Shown one piece after another: positions 15,403 to 23,016 of a stretch of DNA of 30,522 bases. The stretch spans positions 1-30,522 of the forward strand of contig CALQZN010000003.1 in assembly GCA_943349675.1 (NCBI GenBank), read 5' to 3'. The position numbers and the translations under genes were made by a program. This DNA is from Candidatus Nomurabacteria bacterium. GTDB lineage: Bacteria; Patescibacteriota; Minisyncoccia; Phycocordibacterales; SBAW01. The notes under the pieces are model-generated. The model was not told the DNA's origin. It did not search any database and worked only from the letters and a program-made list of their open reading frames with translations. How positions within the stretch are numbered: the first letter of the stretch is position 1; each line of letters opens with the position of its first letter.

Positions 15403-15408
15403 TATAAT
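15403..15408 (+). promoter_or_regulatory. -10 box of the FAD oxidoreductase gene
   Basis: TATAAT, 6 bases before the ATG at 15415, with no Shine-Dalgarno. A leaderless transcript is predicted. Confidence 0.6.
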
Positions 15409-15414
15409 AAATGT

Positions 15415-17085
15415 ATGAATGAAATTTTTTATACGGATGTCGCTGGTGATTTGCGTACAATAATCAAAGGAGATATTTCTATCTTAGACAGTGATCGAGA
15501 AAAAGCTGCGCGAGACACAAGCCTTTTTTATGTAAAACCCCGCATTGTTGTCTACCCAAAAAGTAAAGAAGACATTGCAAAACTTGTTGCTTATGTGCAT
15601 GCAAAAAAAACTAAAGATATAGATCAGGGTGTACCGTTATCCCTCACCATGCGTGCCGCCGGTACCTGTATGACCGGTGGCCCACTTTCGGAATCCATCG
15701 TCGTAGACACAATGAGATACATGAATCATGTATTTTCTGTCACCGACACAGAAGCCATAACAGAGCCGGGGGTATACTATAGTGATTTTGAGAAAAAGAC
15801 TCTTGCGCACGGCTGGCTTTTGCCAAGCTATCCGGCGTCTCGTGATTTGGCTGCGATTGGAGGTATTGTCTCTAATAACTCAGGAGGTGAAAAGACACTT
15901 ACCTATGGAAAGACGGAAAAGTATGTTCGCTCGCTTCGTGTTGTATTTGCAAATGGAGAAGAAGATGTTCTAGAACCACTTCATGCAGAGAAACTTATCG
16001 CAAAATGCGAAGAACAAACTGAAAGCGGGCGCATTCATCGAGAGATATTTGCCCTTGTAAAGGACAACTATGATGTACTGCAACAAGCAAAACCGACAGT
16101 AACAAAAAATTCTTCAGGGTACTATCTTTGGAATGTCTACGATAAAGAATCAGGAGTATTTGACCTATCAAAGCTCGTTGTGGGCAGTCAGGGAACCCTT
16201 GCCTGTGTGACTGAAGCGACGTTGAGTGGAATTGTCCCCAAAAAACATTCCAGAATGCTCGTTATGTTTTTGCCAGCCACAACGCAACTAGGAGAAATAA
16301 TTCCAAGACTTTTAAAACATACACCTGAAACCATCGAATCTTATGATGATCATACGTTTAAAATAGCGATTAAATTCTTTGGTTCAATTGCAAAAAGCAT
16401 GGGGGGTACTATGTTGACGCTCGGGTTCCAATTTTTGCCTGAGTTTTGGATGGCAATCACTGGCGGAGTTCCAAAGATAATTCTCATGGCAGAATTTGCA
16501 GGGGATACTGAAGAAGAAGTTGCAGAGCAGGTACAGTCAGCATATAACGAGATGAAGGTATTCGGATTTCCTATTACATTGACGCACTCGGAACAAGAAG
16601 CAAAAAAGTATTGGACATTCAGGCGCGAAAGCTTCAACCTGCTTCGCCAGAAGTTGCGAGGGTATCGAACGGCACCCACAATTGATGATATTGTCGTACA
16701 CACAAAAGATCTCCCGGAGTTTCTTCCCAAACTTGAAATTATTTTTTCGAAATATGATCTTATTTATACTGTGGCCGGACATATGGGAGATGCAAACTTT
16801 CATATTATTCCGCTTATTGACATTCATAAAGAAGGAATAGTTGAGACTCTCCATACACTCATGGATGAAGTCTATACTCTCGTATTTCAGTATGGAGGTT
16901 CTATGTCTGGAGAACATAATGACGGACTTTTACGTACCTCGTACCTTTCGCAGATGTTTACCCCTGAGATCGTACGTCTCTTTGAAAAGACAAAAGATAT
17001 TTTTGACCCGCTTGCTATTTTAAACCCAGGTAAAAAAGTGTATGGAGACAAGGGTTTTGCGTGGAATCATATTGATACGAAATAA
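15415..17085 (+). CDS. FAD-binding oxidoreductase, GlcD/D-lactate dehydrogenase type
   Basis: A 556-residue flavoprotein of the VAO family. The PCMH-type FAD domain has P42-R-I-V-V-Y-P, the pyrophosphate loop AAGTCMTGGPLSESIVVD (81-98), and IGGIVSNNSGGEKTLTYG (148-165). The C-terminal domain has AGHMGDANFHI (454-464) and SGEHNDG (498-504), where the histidines serve substrate binding or catalysis in D-2-hydroxyacid dehydrogenases, and ends with FDPLAILNPGKKV. It probably oxidises a D-2-hydroxy acid such as D-lactate. The acceptor is unknown; no Fe-S (GlpC-like) domain or partner gene is present. It stands alone with its own promoter. Confidence 0.9.
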   Translation: MNEIFYTDVAGDLRTIIKGDISILDSDREKAARDTSLFYVKPRIVVYPKSKEDIAKLVAYVHAKKTKDIDQGVPLSLTMRAAGTCMTGGPLSESIVVDTMRYMNHVFSVTDTEAITEPGVYYSDFEKKTLAHGWLLPSYPASRDLAAIGGIVSNNSGGEKTLTYGKTEKYVRSLRVVFANGEEDVLEPLHAEKLIAKCEEQTESGRIHREIFALVKDNYDVLQQAKPTVTKNSSGYYLWNVYDKESGVFDLSKLVVGSQGTLACVTEATLSGIVPKKHSRMLVMFLPATTQLGEIIPRLLKHTPETIESYDDHTFKIAIKFFGSIAKSMGGTMLTLGFQFLPEFWMAITGGVPKIILMAEFAGDTEEEVAEQVQSAYNEMKVFGFPITLTHSEQEAKKYWTFRRESFNLLRQKLRGYRTAPTIDDIVVHTKDLPEFLPKLEIIFSKYDLIYTVAGHMGDANFHIIPLIDIHKEGIVETLHTLMDEVYTLVFQYGGSMSGEHNDGLLRTSYLSQMFTPEIVRLFEKTKDIFDPLAILNPGKKVYGDKGFAWNHIDTK

Positions 17086-17090
17086 AAAAT

Positions 17091-17118
17091 TTGTAGCCAT
17101 TCTTAATTTTGCTATACT
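17091..17118 (+). promoter_or_regulatory. Promoter of the PCD gene
   Basis: TTGTAG (17091-17096), a 16-base spacer and TATACT (17113-17118), preceded by TGC as an extended -10. The ATG follows after 8 bases. This decides the start at 17127 rather than a TTG inside the promoter. Confidence 0.65.
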
Positions 17119-17126
17119 ACAAGCAT

Positions 17127-17498
17127 ATGGAACATACAACTATACAGAGTCAGGCCCCTACTCCTAAAACTAACTCGCCACTGACTCAACAAAAATGCAT
17201 GGCATGCGATGGTGGTGTCATTCCTTTTTCAAAGATAGAGGCAGATATATTATGCAAGCAAATTCCCGGCTGGGATATTTCGCTTGATGCTAAAAGTATC
17301 GCCAAGCGATATAGTTTTAAGGACTTCAATGAAGCTCTTGTTTTTGTAAATAAGGTTGGCGTTTTGGCTGAATCAGAGGGGCATCATCCGGACATATATC
17401 TGAAAAACTACAAATTTGTAGAGCTCACGCTGTCCACCCATGCAATTAACGGACTCTCTCAAAATGATTTTATTCTTGCGGCAAAAATAGACGCCTAA
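17127..17498 (+). CDS. 4a-hydroxytetrahydrobiopterin dehydratase (PCD/DCoH family)
   Basis: A pterin-4a-carbinolamine dehydratase of 123 residues. The catalytic motif is EGHHPDIYL with H86-H87, and H105 in STHAINGL is the third histidine. An N-terminal extension of about 30 residues has CMAC (24-27), found in several bacterial members. It normally recycles oxidised tetrahydropterin from aromatic hydroxylases, but no hydroxylase lies nearby. Such genes also occur in bacteria without hydroxylases and near photolyase genes, so another pterin-linked role is possible. It is monocistronic, with a strong terminator 11 bases downstream. Confidence 0.92.
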   Translation: MEHTTIQSQAPTPKTNSPLTQQKCMACDGGVIPFSKIEADILCKQIPGWDISLDAKSIAKRYSFKDFNEALVFVNKVGVLAESEGHHPDIYLKNYKFVELTLSTHAINGLSQNDFILAAKIDA

Positions 17499-17499
17499 T

Positions 17500-17549
17500 C
17501 AATAAAAATAAAAAACTCTAACAAAAGTTAGAGTTTTTTATTTTTATTT
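17500..17549. terminator. Bidirectional terminator between convergent genes
   Basis: A nearly uninterrupted inverted repeat: the core ACTCTAAC/GTTAGAGT around an AAAA loop is flanked by A-rich sequence on the left and T-rich on the right. It ends the PCD gene on the plus strand and the fasciclin gene on the minus strand. Confidence 0.9.
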
Positions 17550-17558
17550 CGGATGTAT

Positions 17559-17960
17559 TTATTTTGGCATCAAGACTGAATCGATTACATGGATTACTCC
17601 GTTTGTGCATTCTATGTCTGTTTGTACTACTTTGGCGTCGTTTACCATAACTCCATCTGCAGTGTCTATTTTAACTTCATCACCTTGTACTGTCTTTGCA
17701 GAAGTCAGGCCCATTACATCAGAAGCCATTACTTTTCCTGCCACCACATGGTACGTAAGTATAGATGTTAGCTTTGCTTTATCCGCAAGGACTGCGTCGA
17801 GAGTCTCTTTTGGAATTTTGGCGAAAGCCTCATCAGTTGGAGCAAATACAGTGAAGGGACCTGCACCAGATAGAGTGTCTACTAATCCTGCCGCTTGCAC
17901 TGCAGTGACCAGTGTTTTAAATGATCCTGCTGCGACAGCTGTTTCTACGATATTTTGCAT
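17559..17960 (-). CDS. Fasciclin (FAS1) domain protein
   Basis: A single FAS1 domain fills all 133 residues. Motifs: the H1 segment FTVFAPTDEAFAKIP (36-50), the YHVV box (70-73), and the C-terminal NGVIHVIDSVLMPK (120-133). FAS1 domains mediate adhesion and are normally exported, but no signal peptide is present here: the protein begins MQNIVETAVAAGSF. It may be cytoplasmic or leave the cell by another route. The promoter TAAAAT lies 6 bases before the ATG. It is divergent from the SOUL operon across an inverted-repeat region. Confidence 0.92.
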   Translation of the reverse strand: MQNIVETAVAAGSFKTLVTAVQAAGLVDTLSGAGPFTVFAPTDEAFAKIPKETLDAVLADKAKLTSILTYHVVAGKVMASDVMGLTSAKTVQGDEVKIDTADGVMVNDAKVVQTDIECTNGVIHVIDSVLMPK

Positions 17961-17966
17961 ATATTT

Positions 17967-17972
17967 ATTTTA
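17967..17972 (-). promoter_or_regulatory. -10 box of the fasciclin gene
   Basis: TAAAAT on the minus strand, 6 bases before the ATG at 17960. Confidence 0.45.
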
Positions 17973-17993
17973 AATTGATTAAATATTGTTAAT

Positions 17994-18056
17994 GCATATA
18001 CTAAACTAATATTATTATAGTTTAGTATATGCTATTAGTATATACTATTATATACT
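17994..18056. repeat. Inverted repeats with recurring TATACTA units between divergent genes
   Basis: The arms GCATATACTAAACTA (17994-18008) and TAGTTTAGTATATGC (18018-18032) form a perfect 15-bp inverted repeat with a 9-base spacer. A second palindrome, TAGTATATACTA, follows at 18035-18046, and the -10 box at 18051 repeats the same unit. The region lies between the fasciclin and SOUL genes, so it may be an operator that controls both. No regulator gene is adjacent. Confidence 0.6.
18051..18056 (+). promoter_or_regulatory. -10 box of the SOUL operon
   Basis: TATACT, 8 bases before the ATG at 18065, inside the series of TATACTA units. A factor bound there would overlap the promoter. Confidence 0.5.
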
Positions 18057-18064
18057 AAAGCTAT

Positions 18065-18715
18065 ATGAATAAAAATATGATCACTATACTTATCGCTTTG
18101 CTTGTTATTGTGGTGCTTTGGTCTATCTCAGGATTTTTTGGTTCGCGTGTTGAGCAAGCTGACTATACTGTCATTGAGATAAAAGATGGATATGAAATAC
18201 GAGAATATCCGGCACATATCGTAGCGCAGACTACGGTAAAGGGTTCTTATGGAGAATCTATGAATAATGGTTTTAGAATTGTTGCTGGGTATATCTTTGG
18301 CGGAAATACAAAAAAAGAAAGTATAGCGATGACCGTTCCAGTCATCGCGCAAAAAGTAGGAGGCGAAAAAACATCAGAAAATATTGCTATGACTGCACCG
18401 GTAGTAGCGACGACTGATGGTGACTCGCAAATAATATCTTTTGTTATGCCCCGCTCGTACACCCTTGAAACATTACCGACACCAAATGATCCGAGAGTGA
18501 AAATCGTGATGATCCCTACCAAGAAATATGCAGTACTGCAATTCTCGGGGTATCGCTCGGATACGCGGGTAAAAGACATGCAAGAAAAATTAGCTTCGGC
18601 ACTTGCCCGTGATGGAGTGGCGACAAAGGGAAGCACTGCATACGCTGGATACAGCGCACCATGGACTCCACCGTGGATGTATCGCAATGAAGTGTTGGTG
18701 GAAATTATTAATTAA
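18065..18715 (+). CDS. SOUL-family haem-binding protein, membrane-anchored
   Basis: A 216-residue protein with an N-terminal membrane helix (about 5-27) and a SOUL/HBP domain: YTVIEIKDGYEIREYPAHIV (34-53), the repeated IAMTVPV and IAMTAPV motifs, ISFVMPRSYTLETLP, and the C-terminal APWTPPWMYRNEVLVEI. SOUL proteins bind haem or other tetrapyrroles; the exact residues vary, so binding is not certain here. It is the first gene of an operon with DUF2177 (11-base gap) and DUF1295. Part of its 3' end is duplicated at 15273. Confidence 0.93.
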   Translation: MNKNMITILIALLVIVVLWSISGFFGSRVEQADYTVIEIKDGYEIREYPAHIVAQTTVKGSYGESMNNGFRIVAGYIFGGNTKKESIAMTVPVIAQKVGGEKTSENIAMTAPVVATTDGDSQIISFVMPRSYTLETLPTPNDPRVKIVMIPTKKYAVLQFSGYRSDTRVKDMQEKLASALARDGVATKGSTAYAGYSAPWTPPWMYRNEVLVEIIN

Positions 18716-18726
18716 TCCTATCTTTT

Positions 18727-19125
18727 ATGTTCATAAAACTCTATGCAATAGCACTCCCTGTTTTCTTTGCCATCGACATGGTGTGGCTTGGACTCGTTGC
18801 CAAGGGTTTTTACGCTAAACAAATCGGTCCGCTCCTAAAGCCAGATGTAAACTGGACGGCGGCTATTATCTTTTATCTTTTGTTTGTTGTCGGTCTTGTG
18901 GTTTTTGTAATTATGCCGGCCATAGAGAAGAATTCATGGACGCACGCACTTTTGTTCGGTGCGCTATTTGGTTTGGTTTGTTATGCAACGTACGACCTTA
19001 CTAACCTTGCCGTCACCAAAGATTGGCCGCTTCTTGTAACCATCGTTGACTTAGTGTGGGGTGCAGTGCTCGCGGCGTCTGTTTCTGCGGTAACCTACTT
19101 CATCGCAACCAAGATCGGTTTATGA
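18727..19125 (+). CDS. DUF2177 family membrane protein
   Basis: A 132-residue protein with four membrane helices. It has the family features FAIDMVWLG near the N-terminus, GALFGLVCYATYDLTNLA (78-95) and a C-terminal VDLVWGAVLA. Its function is unknown; genes of this family frequently accompany DUF1295, cyclopropane fatty acid synthase or photolyase genes. Its stop overlaps the next start as ATGA. Confidence 0.92.
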   Translation: MFIKLYAIALPVFFAIDMVWLGLVAKGFYAKQIGPLLKPDVNWTAAIIFYLLFVVGLVVFVIMPAIEKNSWTHALLFGALFGLVCYATYDLTNLAVTKDWPLLVTIVDLVWGAVLAASVSAVTYFIATKIGL

Positions 19126-19886
19126 GTTATTTTGTAACTCTTATCGCCATACTGCTTGTGTACATGAGCCTATGTTTCGTGGTTTCTTTGATTAGGAAAA
19201 GAAACGATGTGGCCGATGTGGCGTGGGGGCTCGGGTTTGTACTGATGACAGGGGCATCCTTTTTTCTTTCCGGTGATTCTGGTATACGAGGGATGTTGGT
19301 AGGAGTGTTGGTAAGTATTTGGGGTTTGCGTTTAGCGTGGCACATACACAGACGCAACAAAGGCAAAGCAGAGGACTATCGCTATCTAGCTTGGAGGAAA
19401 GAATGGGGCAAGTGGTTTTATATCCGTTCGTATTTTCAAGTGTATCTTTTGCAAGGCCTGTTTTTGTTCCTCATTGTTTCGCCGGTACTGCTTATCAACA
19501 AAAATGCTGGGCCGAGTCTTGTGCTGCTCGATTTTCTAGGCGTAGCTGTGTGGCTTGTTGGTTTTTATTTTGAAGCTTTGGGCGATGCACAACTTGCGCG
19601 GTTTATTAAAAATCCAGAGAACAAGGGAAAGTTGATGCAAAGCGGGTTGTGGGCGTACACTCGTCATCCAAATTATTTTGGCGAGGTAGTGCAGTGGTGG
19701 GGGCTGTGGCTCATCGCTCTCTCTGTACCCGGCGCCTGGCTTGGTATTGTCGGGCCTATGACTATAACTTTTTTGATCTTGAAAGTGTCTGGCGTTCCGA
19801 TGCTTGAAAAGAAACTGGAGGGGAACCCTGAGTTTGCAGAGTACAAAAGGAAAACAAGTATATTTATCCCATTGCCGAGGAAATAA
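19122..19886 (+). CDS. DUF1295 family membrane protein
   Basis: A 254-residue multi-pass protein related to steroid 5-alpha-reductase and isoprenylcysteine methyltransferase-type enzymes. Diagnostic parts are DVAWGLGF (31-38), WGLRLAWHIHRRNKGKAEDY, and near the C-terminus GLWAYTRHPNYFGEVVQWWG (about 170-189). It probably modifies a lipid or isoprenoid within the membrane; the substrate is unknown. The ATG at 19122 overlaps the DUF2177 stop and is preferred over an upstream in-frame codon inside that gene. Confidence 0.9.
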   Translation: MSYFVTLIAILLVYMSLCFVVSLIRKRNDVADVAWGLGFVLMTGASFFLSGDSGIRGMLVGVLVSIWGLRLAWHIHRRNKGKAEDYRYLAWRKEWGKWFYIRSYFQVYLLQGLFLFLIVSPVLLINKNAGPSLVLLDFLGVAVWLVGFYFEALGDAQLARFIKNPENKGKLMQSGLWAYTRHPNYFGEVVQWWGLWLIALSVPGAWLGIVGPMTITFLILKVSGVPMLEKKLEGNPEFAEYKRKTSIFIPLPRK

Positions 19887-19892
19887 CAAACT

Positions 19893-20330
19893 ATGACGAA
19901 ATTCGACCCGCGCTTTACGCCGGACCTGACGCCAAAAGAGATGCTCGAGCTTGGTGTGTTCGGTGGATTATATTTTTCTGACAAGCCAAAGGAGTTCCCA
20001 AAAGGTTGGTGGAAGAGTGCAAAATTATCACCCGATGGGAAGCGACACAAAGAGCTGAATTACTTTGGCATAAACGCGAGTCAGTCGCTTGCGGTATGGC
20101 AGGCAAAAGGCTGGATACATCCGCAAGACCCGCGCGGGTGGTTTGAGTGGTACTGCAGATATTTTATGGGTCGTAGGACCGATGATGACGAGAAGCAAAT
20201 AAAAAGGTGGCTCGCTATGCGTAGGCATATAATGCAAATCAAAAATAATTGTAGAACTGGAGATATTTTTTGTCGCCCAAAACAGCGGCAAGCGCTGTTG
20301 CATTGGGCGTATGACTCGAGGAAGATGTAA
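19893..20330 (+). CDS. Conserved hypothetical protein, 145 residues
   Basis: A soluble, basic, tryptophan-rich protein without a signal peptide. Recognisable blocks: FTPDLTPKEMLELGVFGG, GRHKELNYFGI-like KRHKELNYFG, WIHPQDPRGWFEWYCRYFMG, RRTDDDEKQIKRW, and the ending KQRQALLHWAYDSRKM. The blocks look like those of a conserved family, but I cannot name it or its function. It follows DUF1295 after 6 bases, so it is likely the last gene of the SOUL operon. Confidence 0.75.
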   Translation: MTKFDPRFTPDLTPKEMLELGVFGGLYFSDKPKEFPKGWWKSAKLSPDGKRHKELNYFGINASQSLAVWQAKGWIHPQDPRGWFEWYCRYFMGRRTDDDEKQIKRWLAMRRHIMQIKNNCRTGDIFCRPKQRQALLHWAYDSRKM

Positions 20331-20339
20331 TTTACCACA

Positions 20340-20882
20340 ATGCAAATCACCTTCATCACCGGTAACCAAAAAAAGGCCGACTACTTGGCCCGGTATTTGG
20401 GGTTGCCTGTGAGCCATGTAAAGCTCGACTTGGACGAGCTGCAATCGATGGATTTAAAAGAGATTGTGGGGCACAAGGTACGGCAGGCGTACGAGAAAAT
20501 TAAGACGCCCGTTATTGTCGAAGACGTGTCGCTCGAGTTTGAGGCGTTGGGCGGTTTGCCCGGGCCGTTTATAAAATTCTTTGTCGAGCGTATGCCGTTT
20601 GAGGATATCTGCTCGATGCTAAACGGCAAAAGCCGCAAGGCTACGGCCCGCTGCGTTTTTGGCTACTACGACGGAGAGAGTATAAAATTATTTGAGGGGT
20701 CGATGGAAGGCGAAGTGTCAGATGTTCCGATGGGAGAGGGCGGCTATGGTTGGGACAAAATATTTATCCCAAACGGCTATACACAAACCCGCGCGCAAAT
20801 GAGCGAAGAAGATGATCAAAAAACGTATCTGCAAATAAAACCGTTTGCGGAGTTGAAGGAATTTCTTTTGAATAAAAAATAA
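20340..20882 (+). CDS. ITPA/RdgB (Ham1) family nucleoside-triphosphate pyrophosphatase
   Basis: A 180-residue enzyme that would hydrolyse inosine/xanthosine triphosphates. FITGNQKK (5-12), VEDVSLEFEALGGLPGPFIK (60-79) and GYGWDKIFIP (135-144) are family motifs. LGGLPGPFIKFF resembles eukaryotic ITPA more than the bacterial RdgB type. The C-terminal SHR motif that binds the base in ITPA is replaced by YLQ (163-165), with the following AELKEFL still aligned. The enzyme may have altered specificity. It lies 9 bases after the previous gene and converges with the DUF218 fragment. Confidence 0.85.
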   Translation: MQITFITGNQKKADYLARYLGLPVSHVKLDLDELQSMDLKEIVGHKVRQAYEKIKTPVIVEDVSLEFEALGGLPGPFIKFFVERMPFEDICSMLNGKSRKATARCVFGYYDGESIKLFEGSMEGEVSDVPMGEGGYGWDKIFIPNGYTQTRAQMSEEDDQKTYLQIKPFAELKEFLLNKK

Positions 20883-21140
20883 CTAGTCTTTCCTTACAAG
20901 GTAATACGGATAGGCGATAAGCTCTCTGGCGACTGAGTAAAAGTCGCGTAGTTCGAAGTGTTTTGCATGCGCGGTGTAGACAACCTCTATGCCAGCGCGC
21001 TGGAAGGCGAGCCGAGTGCGGGGTAGGTGGTAATAGTTGCTTACTGCCAGTGCTGAGTGCAAATTATTACTTTGCAAGTAGGCTGCCAAATTTTGTCTCC
21101 AAAGCTGGCTTTTTATAGCGCCGGGGGTTACCACTGCCAT
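20883..21140 (-). pseudogene. C-terminal fragment of a DUF218 (YdcF/ElyC) protein
   Basis: The 85-residue frame matches only the second half of DUF218 proteins: LHSALAVSNYYHLPRTRLAF, AGIEVVYTAHAKHFELRDFY, and a C-terminal ARELIAYPYYLVRK. The N-terminal half with the glycine-rich nucleotide-binding-like strand is missing; upstream in frame there is a stop after about 16 codons. It lies behind the ComFC-like gene on the same strand. It could be a small stand-alone product, but truncation is more likely. Confidence 0.65.
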
Positions 21141-21193
21141 ACCAGAGTGTCTATGAAGGAATAATGAATATATCTTCTTGAGTTTCTAGTTAC

Positions 21194-21805
21194 TTACGAT
21201 TGCGCAATGGCTACACACCCTACATGCCGTGCCCCTGCCTGTTTGAGTGCACGTGCAGCCTCTTTGCAGGTGGCACCCGTCGTAGAAACATCGTCCACTA
21301 CTATGCATACTCTCCCCGCTACGCTTGGCCCGGCAACCATAGAATGTGCTACGTTAGTAAGCCGGACGTGCTTTTCCAGACCTTGTTGGTTTGATGGGTT
21401 TTTGATGCGCATTAATACATCCGGTGCGTAGTCAACCTGCGCGCCTATAAAAGGTAAAAGCGCTTTGCACAATACTTCTGTTTGATTGTGGCCACGTGCC
21501 CGCTGGCGTGCTTTGTGCATAGGCATAGGAATGAGTAGCGGCTTTCCTAGCTGCTCGGCTGCTATGTCCAAAATGGTTTCGTACAACAGTGCTGCAGCAA
21601 GTTTTGCAGCAGTGTTGTTTGCGTAATATTTGAGCTCCCATATTAGCGCTCGTACACGTTCGTCATGGTAGGGGAGAATCCCTGCTTGCCCTCCTTGTAA
21701 AATGAGTTTTTGTAAATTGTCTAGCGACAATGCACGGACTAACTTCTCCGTTTGGCGAGGCGGTGCAATAAAATCAAGCAGGGAAGATAAAAAAGATTCC
21801 CACAT
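21194..21805 (-). CDS. ComFC-like phosphoribosyltransferase-domain protein
   Basis: A 203-residue protein of the ComF/GntX family. The PRPP-binding loop is VVDDVSTTGAT (169-179); PMPMHKARQRARGHNQTE (93-110) and KNPSNQQGLEKHVR are the other family signatures. The usual N-terminal four-cysteine zinc finger is absent: the N-terminus is MWESFLSSLLDFIAPPRQ. ComFC acts in natural transformation, and this gene is divergent from the type IV pilus locus. The start is the ATG at 21805; a TTG six codons upstream is the alternative. Confidence 0.87.
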   Translation of the reverse strand: MWESFLSSLLDFIAPPRQTEKLVRALSLDNLQKLILQGGQAGILPYHDERVRALIWELKYYANNTAAKLAAALLYETILDIAAEQLGKPLLIPMPMHKARQRARGHNQTEVLCKALLPFIGAQVDYAPDVLMRIKNPSNQQGLEKHVRLTNVAHSMVAGPSVAGRVCIVVDDVSTTGATCKEAARALKQAGARHVGCVAIAQS

Positions 21806-21809
21806 AGTA

Positions 21810-21815
21810 TATAAT
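21810..21815 (+). promoter_or_regulatory. -10 box of the pilM gene
   Basis: TATAAT, 20 bases before the pilM ATG, in the 30-base gap to the divergent comFC-like gene. The complementary strand (TATACT adjacent to the comFC ATG) may serve the other direction. Confidence 0.5.
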
Positions 21816-21835
21816 GGTAACAAACGTAAGCTAGT

Positions 21836-22936
21836 ATGGCATTTTCCTTTTCAACATTCTTTAATAAGCCGCAAAAAAGTGTACTTGGTGTCGACATTGG
21901 CACCTCGTCCATTAAGGTTGTACAACTGCGGCGCGATAGGGGTAAGGTGATACTCGAGACGTATGGCGCCATAGCGCTTGGGCCGTATGCCGATATAGAA
22001 ATTGGCCGCGCCACTGCCCTTCCTGCTGAGAAAATCGCCGAGGCGCTTAAAGACGTCATACGCGAGGCAAACGTTACGACCACTGATGCTGCTATATCTA
22101 TTCCGTACTCGTCGAGCCTTATTTCAATTTTGCGTCTCCCATCTGCAGTAGAAAAACAGTTGGCACAAGTGGTACCTATTGAGGCACGCAAATATATCCC
22201 CGTACCTATTAACGAAGTCTTGTTGGACTGGTTTGTGGTGGGTGGAGGCGGCAAAGGGGCAGAGCCTTCCGACAAAATAGAAGTGCTATTGGTAGCTATA
22301 CACAACGACACCATAACAAAGTTCCGTACTATCTCAAGCGAGGCGGCACTCGTTACTGGTTTTTTTGAGATAGAAGTGTTTAGCGCTGTGCGCGCCGCGC
22401 TCGAACACGGCATTGCTCCCGTGGCAGTGGTCGATATGGGCGCTGCCACCACTAAGTTTTATGTGGTTGAGCGTGGCCTTATCCATGAAAGTCATATTAT
22501 TAACCATGGCAGTCAAGATCTAACGTTGGCAGCGTCTCGTGCGCTCAATATCTCTATTGCTGAAGCTGAGGAGCGCAAGCGCAAATTCGGGCTTACAGGT
22601 GGTGGTGCTTCTACCGACCCTGGTGGGTGGGAAGAGCTGCAAAAATCACTCGAACTCTCTTTGTCACCCCTTTTGTCGGACATCTCTCGCACTGTCACAG
22701 CGTACGAAGCGCGTGCAAACCAGTCACTCAACGCACTAGTCTTAACTGGCGGTGGTGCGACACTCAAAGGTATGCAAGCGTTTGCGCAAGGTAAAATCCA
22801 AACAGAAATTCGGCTTGCTGATCCGTTTAGTAAAACAGAGACTCCAGCGTTTTTGGAAGAAATATTAAAAGAGGCGGGTCCAGAGTTTTCTGTAGCTGTT
22901 GGATTGGCCTTGCGTCGGTTGCAAGAAATTGGATAG
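21836..22936 (+). CDS. pilM: Type IV pilus assembly protein PilM
   Basis: An actin-like ATPase-fold protein of 366 residues that sits on the cytoplasmic side and binds the N-terminus of PilN. The N-terminus has VLGVDIGTSSIKVVQL (16-31), the phosphate-1 motif; VAVVDMGAATTKFYVV (about 198-213) is phosphate-2; LVLTGGGATLKGM (about 301-313) is the adenosine motif. EARKYIPVPINEVLLDW (117-133) is typical of PilM. It is the first gene of the pilus locus. Confidence 0.95.
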   Translation: MAFSFSTFFNKPQKSVLGVDIGTSSIKVVQLRRDRGKVILETYGAIALGPYADIEIGRATALPAEKIAEALKDVIREANVTTTDAAISIPYSSSLISILRLPSAVEKQLAQVVPIEARKYIPVPINEVLLDWFVVGGGGKGAEPSDKIEVLLVAIHNDTITKFRTISSEAALVTGFFEIEVFSAVRAALEHGIAPVAVVDMGAATTKFYVVERGLIHESHIINHGSQDLTLAASRALNISIAEAEERKRKFGLTGGGASTDPGGWEELQKSLELSLSPLLSDISRTVTAYEARANQSLNALVLTGGGATLKGMQAFAQGKIQTEIRLADPFSKTETPAFLEEILKEAGPEFSVAVGLALRRLQEIG

Positions 22937-23001
22937 GGAAGTTGTATCCGCTTGTCCCCACCCATGCTAGGTTGTGCAGGGTAGTATAGATAAATAAGAG
23001 A

Positions 23002-23007
23002 TATACT
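23002..23007 (+). promoter_or_regulatory. -10 box of the pilN-like gene
   Basis: TATACT, 9 bases before the ATG at 23017, in the 80-base gap after pilM. It suggests an internal promoter in the pilus locus. Confidence 0.45.
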
Positions 23008-23016
23008 AGTAGATAC

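Noticed and set aside
17109..17126. TTG start for the PCD protein
   Set aside because: It overlaps the -10 box; the ATG at 17127 lies just after the predicted transcription start.
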